Of a stretch of DNA of 64,000 nucleotides, positions 57,668 through 64,000 are shown piece after piece. Source of the DNA: Algoriphagus aestuarii (GTDB lineage: Bacteria > Bacteroidota > Bacteroidia > Cytophagales > Cyclobacteriaceae); contig JAFIDK010000007.1 in the NCBI GenBank assembly GCA_017051695.1, positions 1-64,000 of the forward strand. The letters are read 5' to 3'. The stretch's first letter is position 1. The number at the start of each line of letters is the position of its first letter. The notes beneath the pieces were generated by a model. The model was not told the origin of the DNA. It ran no database searches and was given only the letters and a program-made list of their open reading frames with translations. Made by a program: the position numbers and the translations under genes.

Positions 57668-57671
57668 AAAA

Positions 57672-57702
57672 GCTTACCCCTAATCCAATGTAAGAGGTAA
57701 GC
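57672..57702. terminator. Shared terminator between the DeoR gene and the cytochrome c gene
   Basis: GCTTACC (57672-57678) pairs with GGTAAGC (57696-57702). On the minus strand it is followed by six T residues, so it is best placed to end the cytochrome gene; on the plus strand only CTTTA follows. Confidence 0.75.
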
Positions 57703-57722
57703 CTTTAGGTTTAACAGGTCAA

Positions 57723-58712
57723 TTATTCAGATGCTCCGGCCGGAGTGAATTTTACAACTTCGTTGGGAAGGGGCTTCACTGTTTTGAGATAGGCATAAAT
57801 TGCTTTCAGGTCTGATTCTTCCATTCCAGAATACATCGTCCAGGGCATGATACTATTAAATTCGCCCATTTTTACTTTTGGTATCACATAACCAGAATCT
57901 TGGTATTGTTTAAACTGACGGACAAATTGTGTCTCACTCCATTGCCCTATTCCTGTCTGATCGGGAGAAATGTTGGAAGACCTTACGACTGAACCATCAG
58001 GATTTGCAAATTCTCTGCCTCCAGAAAAAGCCTGTTCCGGGATGATTTGCCCCTGTGGAGTGACAGGAGTATGGCATTCTATACATCCTGCTGCATTGAC
58101 CATGTATGCTCCATAAGCCACTTGATCACTAGGGTCGGGTATTTTTTGCGGTTGAGCTTCCTGAGGAATAGTCTTCATGATCAAGCTCACAGGGAAATCT
58201 GCTTCAGAATCCGGTATTTCTGAGGAAATCGGATCCAAAGATCTGATGTAGGCAATTATGGAATAGATGTCCTCAGGGTCCATTTTTCCATAATACAAAT
58301 ATGGCATGAGTGGGAACATGGCCCTATCATCATTGGTGACTCCTGTAGTGATTACTCTGTATAATTCTCCATCTGTATAGTCAGAGATACCTGTAGGAGT
58401 GATGTTTTTGGCATAGAAAACACCCGGGAATCCCATGCTATGATCAAACCTGTCTCCTCCTTTGCCAATAGTGCCAGGTACAGGAGGTCCAGAAAATAAG
58501 GAAAAATCTCTGGTCGAGTGACAATCCATGCAAACAGTCACATGATTGGCTAAATATGCCCCACGCTCTATTCTGGCTTGACTGTATTCTACTTTGAGAT
58601 CTTCAGGTTCCGGGACATTTGGGTAGGCAGTCTGTAAATAGACAACACCTCCAAGAATAATCAAAACAATTGCTCCAAGTACGTAGCCAATGACTTTTAA
58701 AAATGTTTTCAT
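57723..58712 (-). CDS. Diheme c-type cytochrome, membrane-anchored
   Basis: A 329-residue protein with an N-terminal membrane anchor (VIGYVLGAIVLIILGGVVYL) and two heme-binding motifs, CMDCH at 61-65 and CIECH at 210-214, in two cytochrome c domains. Likely axial Met residues occur in AMFPLMPYLYYG and NSIMPWTMYSGM. It resembles cytochrome subunits that take electrons from periplasmic sugar or alcohol dehydrogenases and may serve the cytochrome-linked sugar dehydrogenases in this window; that is inference, because it stands alone on the minus strand. Confidence 0.92.
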   Translation of the reverse strand: MKTFLKVIGYVLGAIVLIILGGVVYLQTAYPNVPEPEDLKVEYSQARIERGAYLANHVTVCMDCHSTRDFSLFSGPPVPGTIGKGGDRFDHSMGFPGVFYAKNITPTGISDYTDGELYRVITTGVTNDDRAMFPLMPYLYYGKMDPEDIYSIIAYIRSLDPISSEIPDSEADFPVSLIMKTIPQEAQPQKIPDPSDQVAYGAYMVNAAGCIECHTPVTPQGQIIPEQAFSGGREFANPDGSVVRSSNISPDQTGIGQWSETQFVRQFKQYQDSGYVIPKVKMGEFNSIMPWTMYSGMEESDLKAIYAYLKTVKPLPNEVVKFTPAGASE

Positions 58713-58944
58713 AAAAAATTGATTTGGTTTGGTAATCAGGAAATTAAATAAAATTTTCTTTTGAAAAAATCGAGATGGAAGAAACTTTAGGGTACATCAA
58801 AAATTTAGAATAAATTCTTTGATAGATACTAAAATGTATTTTGTATACAGATTAATCTGCATTTTTATTTTTTACGATGCTTCTTTAATATTCCATTATA
58901 CTATCCTTATTTTTCGACTGTAAATCAACCACAACCCTAATCAA
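58713..58944. promoter_or_regulatory. Divergent spacer between the cytochrome c and M20 genes, with a palindrome
   Basis: A 232-bp AT-rich gap carrying promoters for both flanking genes. CAGATTAATCTG at 58848-58859 is a perfect 12-bp palindrome and may be an operator. TATTTTTC at 58910-58917 matches the -7 consensus except for its last base. Confidence 0.35.
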
Positions 58945-60366
58945 ATGAAGAAAATATTAATCACCTGTCTTTCGCTACTGGCTTTTGGAGCAAAAGCACA
59001 AGATGAGGTTCTGAAAAAACTTGATGAAAAGACAGCTTTTTATTCAGAAGTTTCCCAAACCATCTGGGACTATGCAGAATTGGGATATTTGGAAAATAAA
59101 AGTTCTGCATTGCTTCAAAAAACCCTTACTGATGCAGGATTTACAGTAAAAGCTGGAGTCGCTGATATTCCTACTGCATTTATGGCTGAATATGGATCAG
59201 GCAAACCCGTCATAGGAATCATGGCAGAGTTTGATGCTTTGCCTGGGGTTTCTCAAAAAGCCGTTCCATTTAGAGAGCCTGTCGTAGAAGGAGGGGCAGG
59301 ACATGCTTGTGGGCACCATCTGTTCGGTACTGCTTCGGTTGCAGCAGGGATTGCTGCGATGGATTGGATGAAAGAAAATAATATTCAAGGAACTATCCGT
59401 GTTTATGGAACTCCTGCTGAAGAAGGAGGAGGAGGTAAAGTATACATGGCAAAATCCGGAATTATGGATGATGTAGATGCCATGCTTCATTGGCATCCAT
59501 CCTCTGCGAATAATGCTGGAGCAAATTCCTCACTCGCAAATATTTCTACAAAATTCAGGTTTTATGGGGAAGCTTCTCATGCGGCCGCAGCTCCCGATAG
59601 AGGGAAATCTGCCTTGGATGCTGTAGAAGCCATGAATTTTATGGTGAACTTAATGAGAGAGCATGTGCCCATGGAGACAAGAATGCATTATGTGATTACC
59701 AGAGGTGGGGAAGCACCGAATGTAGTTCCTGCTTTTGCTGAATCCTATCATTATGTAAGACACCCTGATGCGATTAAAGTAAAAGAAATTTTCGCTAAAA
59801 TGGTGGACGCTGCGGAAGGAGCAGCGTTAGGTACCCAAACAAGAATGGAGTATGAAATCATCAATGGTGTTTATAATTTGTTGCCGAATGAAACTTTGGC
59901 AACAGTGATGCATAAGAATCTTGAAAAAGTAGGTGGAGTTGCTTATAATCAGGAGGAAAGAAAATTTGCTGAGGATATCATCAAAACCTATCCTGCCGGT
60001 GTCATGGTTTCTCCAGATGATGCGAATGAAATCGCGCCATTTGAGGTAAATGAAAAAGGATCCGGTGGATCAACTGACGTAGGTGATGTAAGCTGGCTGG
60101 TTCCCACTGCCGGCTTGGGAACTGCAACATGGGTACCGGGTACTTCTGCCCATACCTGGCAGGCAGTTGCCGCAGGAGGAACTAGCATAGGTAAAAAAGG
60201 GATGATGGTAGCAGCAAAAACGCTGACACTGACAGTAATGGATATATTTAAAGATCCATCCATCGCCGAAAAAGCCAAAACCGAGTTGGATAAAAGAAGA
60301 GGAGCTAATTTTAAGTATGAGGCACTGACTGGAGAAAGAAGTGCTCCTTTGGATTACAGAAAATAA
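58945..60366 (+). CDS. Exported M20 family amidohydrolase (AbgB-like)
   Basis: A 473-residue metalloenzyme with a signal peptide (MKKILITCLSLLAFGAKAQ). Dinuclear metal-site motifs are GIMAEFDALPG, AGHACGHHLFGTAS, GTPAEEGGGGKVYM and LHWHPSS; the dimerisation lid and FYGEASHAAAAPDRGKSAL are typical of the aminoacylase/p-aminobenzoyl-glutamate hydrolase branch. Export to the periplasm is unusual for AbgB but common for Bacteroidota members. It would hydrolyse an N-acyl or amide bond of an unknown small substrate. The patatin gene starts 21 bp after it. Confidence 0.9.
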   Translation: MKKILITCLSLLAFGAKAQDEVLKKLDEKTAFYSEVSQTIWDYAELGYLENKSSALLQKTLTDAGFTVKAGVADIPTAFMAEYGSGKPVIGIMAEFDALPGVSQKAVPFREPVVEGGAGHACGHHLFGTASVAAGIAAMDWMKENNIQGTIRVYGTPAEEGGGGKVYMAKSGIMDDVDAMLHWHPSSANNAGANSSLANISTKFRFYGEASHAAAAPDRGKSALDAVEAMNFMVNLMREHVPMETRMHYVITRGGEAPNVVPAFAESYHYVRHPDAIKVKEIFAKMVDAAEGAALGTQTRMEYEIINGVYNLLPNETLATVMHKNLEKVGGVAYNQEERKFAEDIIKTYPAGVMVSPDDANEIAPFEVNEKGSGGSTDVGDVSWLVPTAGLGTATWVPGTSAHTWQAVAAGGTSIGKKGMMVAAKTLTLTVMDIFKDPSIAEKAKTELDKRRGANFKYEALTGERSAPLDYRK

Positions 60367-60387
60367 ACAGCTTTAAAATTATTAGGG

Positions 60388-62730
60388 ATGAAGTTCGGTG
60401 TTACGGTTTTAGGTTCAATCATATTTTTTATCACGACCCTTACTTCGTTTTCATTCCAGCAGAATCCATCCACTGAAGCCAGGCCTAAAATAGGTCTGGT
60501 TTTAAGTGGAGGTGGGGCAAAGGGAATGGCGCATGTAGGAATTATTCGCTACATGGAAAAAGCCGGCATCAAACCGGAATATGTGGTTGGTACTAGCATG
60601 GGATCGGTGATTGGGGGGCTTTATGCGCTGGGATACAATGCAGATGAACTAGAGCAAATCATTTTGAATATTGATTGGGATTTGCTGATTTCTAATAGGG
60701 TTGAGTTCAATTCCATTGCTTTTGAGGAAAAGGAATACTACAATCGCTATTTGGTTGAACTTCCTGTAAAAAAAGGTAAAGTTGCCCTACCTTCAGGACT
60801 TATTGAGGGTCAAAAATTATCCGAAGTATTGCAATATTATACCTGGCCGGCAAATAGATATAAAAATTTTGATGAATTCCCGATTCCATTTAGATGTATA
60901 GCCACAGATATCTCCACAGGAGAGGAAATAATCTTTGACCAAGGCTATCTGCATGATGCGCTGAGATCCAGCATTGCCATTCCGACTGCCTTTACTGCAT
61001 TTGATCTGGATTCCACTTCTGTTGTGGACGGAGGTGTAGTGAATAATTTCCCTGTAGATGTGGTCAAACAAATGGGGGCAGATATAGTCATTGGGGTGAA
61101 TGTTTCTGACGAGGATTTTTTAGCGGTGGATGAATTGGGAGGATTTGGCGGCATTCTGATGCAAGTAGCCATGTCCAGGTCACTCAAAAAAACTAAGGAA
61201 AATATCTCCGATTGTGAAATTTATATCAAACCCGACTTGGGTGGCTATTCCACTGGTAGTTTTGGGAATTACCGGGAAATCCTGGCTTTGGGAGATTCTA
61301 CTGGGAGAAAATACTATGATGATTTCAAGCAGTTAGCCGATAGTCTGGGAAGAAATGATGTGATCACAGGCTTGGGATTTAAAGAAACTCCTATCCAAGT
61401 AAGTGGGATAGAGTTTGTAGGAAATAATCTGTTTACAAATAGTCTTCTTCAATCCAAGTTTGATATTTCTGTGGGATCTTTGATTACAAGAGATGAAATC
61501 CAACATGGAATCGACCGGATTTATGGCATCAATGGGTTTTATAAGGTGGATTTTTCCTTGATACCTTTCGGTGAAAATAGGTACAACATCAAGGTAAGAC
61601 TGAAAGAAAAACCTGTTTCTTTGTTGAATCTGGCTGTTCACTATGATAATCAGTTCTCCGCAGGGATTTTATTGAATTACACTGCGAGGGATTTAGTAGG
61701 GAAATCGAGCCGGACTGTATTCCTTTTAGATGTTTCAGAAAATCCAAAGGCGAGGATTGATTATTATAAATACTTTTCAAAAAATAAAAATCTAGCTTTT
61801 AATACCAGATTAAATCTTTTGCGCCAGCAACTCCCCGAATATTCAGAAGGGAAAGAAACAGAGGTGGCTATAGACAGAAATACGAGTATTGCAGCACAGG
61901 TCATGACTACTGGCTCTTTAAAAGAGTCCTTTGCAGTAGGAGCAATTTATGAACTCAGTAAAACGCGTTTTCGGTTTAATAGAATTTTTTCGGATGGGCT
62001 GAAAAATGGGACCGAAAGAACATTTGGGTTACGGTTTAGGTATTACAGAAATTCCCAGAACAATAGAAATTATCCTACAAAAGGTGCTGAAGGGTTATTG
62101 GAATCGGTATTTCATTTTAATAATAAACTCAAAATCAATCTAAAATCCGGAGTAGATACAATTCTTGTGAATATAGATGGTATCCAGGTGCCTTTGCCAA
62201 AAGATGTCCTGGATGGATTGGCAGAAAGTCTGACGCCTGATCCCTATTTCACCCTGATAGGTAGGTATTCAAAGTTCTTATGGATTAGTCCAATATTCCA
62301 GTTAAAACCTGAAGTGGCAGGTGCAGTCATTCTGACGAATAACAATGAAGAAAAAAGCTTTCAGGACTTTTTTGTGGGAGGCTACCAAAAAATCCGATTT
62401 ATCGATACCAATTTTTGGGGACTGAATTATGGAGAAGTTCAAACCTCCAATTTTATAAAAGCGGGGATGACCACTCAATTTATTCCTATCAAAAAGGTTT
62501 ATTTAAGAGCAGGAGTCAATTATTTGGGATTTAGTAAAGCATATCAAATTCAAGAAGAAGGTTTTTTCAATAATGTTTTCAGAGATGATAATTATGTAGG
62601 GTATGGGTTGGACATGACCTATCAATCCATCCTCGGACCTATTACTATTGGTGTCAGCAGTAACAGCAAGGATAATAAAGTTCGATCTTATTTTTCTTTG
62701 GGATATTCCTTTAATTATTCGGATCGATAG
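60388..62730 (+). CDS. Patatin-like phospholipase with POTRA and outer-membrane barrel (type Vd-like)
   Basis: A 780-residue exported protein. The patatin domain (about 33-240) has the oxyanion loop LVLSGGGAKGMAHVG, the nucleophile in GTSMGSVIGG (Gly-x-Ser-x-Gly) and the Asp of VVDGGVVNNFP. A POTRA-like domain (about 335-410, ETPIQVSGIEFVGNNLF) and a C-terminal BamA/TamA-type beta-barrel end with SYFSLGYSFNYSDR. This matches type Vd patatin autotransporters such as PlpD and FplA, in which a lipase is displayed at or released from the cell surface. The 3' end overlaps the converging GH43 gene by 20 bp. Confidence 0.93.
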   Translation: MKFGVTVLGSIIFFITTLTSFSFQQNPSTEARPKIGLVLSGGGAKGMAHVGIIRYMEKAGIKPEYVVGTSMGSVIGGLYALGYNADELEQIILNIDWDLLISNRVEFNSIAFEEKEYYNRYLVELPVKKGKVALPSGLIEGQKLSEVLQYYTWPANRYKNFDEFPIPFRCIATDISTGEEIIFDQGYLHDALRSSIAIPTAFTAFDLDSTSVVDGGVVNNFPVDVVKQMGADIVIGVNVSDEDFLAVDELGGFGGILMQVAMSRSLKKTKENISDCEIYIKPDLGGYSTGSFGNYREILALGDSTGRKYYDDFKQLADSLGRNDVITGLGFKETPIQVSGIEFVGNNLFTNSLLQSKFDISVGSLITRDEIQHGIDRIYGINGFYKVDFSLIPFGENRYNIKVRLKEKPVSLLNLAVHYDNQFSAGILLNYTARDLVGKSSRTVFLLDVSENPKARIDYYKYFSKNKNLAFNTRLNLLRQQLPEYSEGKETEVAIDRNTSIAAQVMTTGSLKESFAVGAIYELSKTRFRFNRIFSDGLKNGTERTFGLRFRYYRNSQNNRNYPTKGAEGLLESVFHFNNKLKINLKSGVDTILVNIDGIQVPLPKDVLDGLAESLTPDPYFTLIGRYSKFLWISPIFQLKPEVAGAVILTNNNEEKSFQDFFVGGYQKIRFIDTNFWGLNYGEVQTSNFIKAGMTTQFIPIKKVYLRAGVNYLGFSKAYQIQEEGFFNNVFRDDNYVGYGLDMTYQSILGPITIGVSSNSKDNKVRSYFSLGYSFNYSDR

Positions 62731-63814
62731 TCTGGATGGACCCATCCGGCAAATGGGTGAGTTTTGTCATCTTGATATTTCGCAAGTGTGTTTCTCCTGA
62801 AAGCTGTGTATCGTGATAGAATAAGTACCATTCTCCATTTACTTCGACAATGGAATGATGATTTGTCCAGCCTTCTACCGGATTTAAAACTACTCCTTGA
62901 TATGTAAAAGGTCCATAAGGATTCTCAGCCGTCGCATAGGCTATGTAGTGTGTATCTCCAGTGGAATAGGATAAATAATACGTTCCATTGTACTGATGAA
63001 CCCAAGCGGCTTCAAAAAATCTTCGGTTGTTATCTCCATTTACAAGTGGGTTTCCTTCCTGGTCTAGTATTTTTATTTCTTTAGGTGTCTCAGCGAATTC
63101 CAGCATGTCATCACTCATTTTGGCAATGATGGGCCCAAGTGCAGGTTGATCATCTGCTGGTAGGCCATCAGTTGGCGCAGGACCTTTATCTTCAAAATTA
63201 TTGTTTCGGTATTTTTGTAACTGACCTCCCCAAATTCCTCCAAAATACATGTAATTAGAACCGTCTGCGTCTTCAAAAACTGCAGGATCAATGCTGTAAC
63301 TGCCTTTGATGGGTTCAGGCTGAGCTGTAAATGGGCCAGTTGGAGAATCGGCAACAGCCACGCCTATTTTGAAGATGTCCTGAGCATCTTTCGCAGGGAA
63401 ATACAAATAATACTTCCCATCCTTTTCTGCAGCATCCGGTGCCCAAAGTTGCCTTTTTGCCCAAGGGATATCCTCTACTCCCAAGACCTTTCCTTCGTCC
63501 ACCACAGAGGAAGTCGGTGAGTCCATAGCATACACATGGTAATCCATCATGTTGAAATGAGAACCCAAATCGTCTTGAGGTACCTCAGACTCAATGTCGT
63601 GGGAAGGATAGATGTATAATTTCCCATCAAAAACATGAGCAGAAGGGTCAGCTGTATAGTGATCTGTAATCAATGGCTGGGAAAGATACCTCGCAGCAAT
63701 ACTATCTGCTACTACAGTTTCTTCAGCAACTTCAGAAGTATTAGGCGAGTTATTGCAAGCTGAAAATGCAAGAATTACAGCTAAAGCGGTTGTGATTTTA
63801 TAAAGGTTATTCAT
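62711..63814 (-). CDS. GH43-family glycoside hydrolase, lipoprotein
   Basis: A 367-residue exported lipoprotein (ILAFSACNN) with a five-bladed beta-propeller. The likely catalytic base Asp is in YTADPSAHVFDGKLY, and further active-site segments are WAPDAAEKDGKYYLYF, GSYSIDPAVFEDADG and RRFFEAAWVHQYNGTYYLSYS (acid Glu). It should release arabinose or xylose from plant or algal glycans in the periplasm or at the surface. GH43 subfamily and linkage are not readable. It converges with and overlaps the patatin gene. Confidence 0.92.
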   Translation of the reverse strand: MNNLYKITTALAVILAFSACNNSPNTSEVAEETVVADSIAARYLSQPLITDHYTADPSAHVFDGKLYIYPSHDIESEVPQDDLGSHFNMMDYHVYAMDSPTSSVVDEGKVLGVEDIPWAKRQLWAPDAAEKDGKYYLYFPAKDAQDIFKIGVAVADSPTGPFTAQPEPIKGSYSIDPAVFEDADGSNYMYFGGIWGGQLQKYRNNNFEDKGPAPTDGLPADDQPALGPIIAKMSDDMLEFAETPKEIKILDQEGNPLVNGDNNRRFFEAAWVHQYNGTYYLSYSTGDTHYIAYATAENPYGPFTYQGVVLNPVEGWTNHHSIVEVNGEWYLFYHDTQLSGETHLRNIKMTKLTHLPDGSIQTIDPNN

Positions 63815-64000
63815 AGGTTGGTAGGATTAAGAGTCAATCATTCAAATAAATTTAACTAAAAATAGATAGGATTTCGTCATCGGATAAAATAGCAACTATA
63901 GCTGGTTCTTTTAATTACCATTGATCCCAAACTCAAACCACAGAAAGGTATTGGCATTCAGAATATCAATGAATTCGGTATATTGGAGCTATTAAAACCC
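63815..64000. other. Non-coding end of the window upstream of the GH43 gene
   Basis: This 186-bp stretch should hold the GH43 promoter on the minus strand. I found no exact TAnnTTTG box and no gene start. Confidence 0.5.

Noticed and set aside
1-64000. CRISPR arrays, insertion sequences, prophage or tRNA genes
   Set aside because: I saw no spaced direct repeats, transposase or integrase frames, or cloverleaf-like segments in the intergenic regions.

Overview
The window looks like a Bacteroidota chromosome segment, most likely Cytophagales (Cyclobacteriaceae, Algoriphagus-like). The taxon is inferred from a SusC/SusD pair, many lipoproteins with Bacteroidota-style lipoboxes, a -7 box of the TAnnTTTG type, starts with little Shine-Dalgarno sequence, and Bacteroidota-typical fusions (a rhamnulose-phosphate aldolase/dehydrogenase, NagB joined to an LmbE-like domain). 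I saw no insertion sequence, prophage, tRNA, rRNA or CRISPR array. Almost all of the window is coding.

Region by region: (1) 1-310 is the start of a rhamnose-catabolism gene, divergent from a SusC/SusD pair; the space between holds three copies of a CAGGAT-type direct-repeat site. (2) 797-9064 is a SusCD, cytochrome-linked beta-propeller dehydrogenase and DUF1080 run. (3) 9265-14176 holds a DUF4432 protein, a cupin isomerase-like protein, a TIM-barrel isomerase/epimerase and a Gfo/Idh/MocA oxidoreductase. Together with DUF1080 these resemble the oxidative (3-keto-sugar) route of glycoside cleavage. (4) 14258-15739 is a lipoprotein sulfatase. (5) 15951-22564 is a complete six-gene ebo cluster (eboA-F), a widespread but poorly understood metabolite-traffic module. 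(6) 22642-26088 is a very large ThuA/sugar dehydrogenase/PKD/cytochrome c lipoprotein, next to lacI-galK.

(7) 28476-38178 is mostly housekeeping on the minus strand: a glutaminyl-cyclase-like M28 protein, cysS, purH, purN, proA/proB and a UbiA prenyltransferase. (8) 38319-45795 holds a Tat-exported Gfo/Idh protein, a nitrilase, a ROK sugar kinase, a NagB-LmbE fusion and a CBS/DUF294 protein. (9) 45848-50921 holds gluconokinase, an exported amidohydrolase, galM, a secreted propeller-like protein and a DUF4142 lipoprotein. (10) 50978-56703 is a five-gene minus-strand run (amidase, GHL10 glycosidase, GNAT, AmpG-like permease, NagZ-like GH3) that reads as a peptidoglycan-turnover and recycling operon. 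(11) 56918-63814 holds a DeoR regulator, a diheme cytochrome c, an exported M20 amidohydrolase, a patatin-POTRA-barrel protein and a GH43 lipoprotein.

The overall picture is of a polysaccharide-degrading, respiring bacterium. It imports oligosaccharides through SusCD, oxidises sugars in the periplasm with cytochrome-coupled lipoproteins, and recycles its own wall. The most interesting parts are the intact ebo cluster, the putative oxidative glycoside-cleavage locus with its operator-like repeats, and the wall-recycling operon. All functional statements come from reading motifs and context by eye; no database search was possible.
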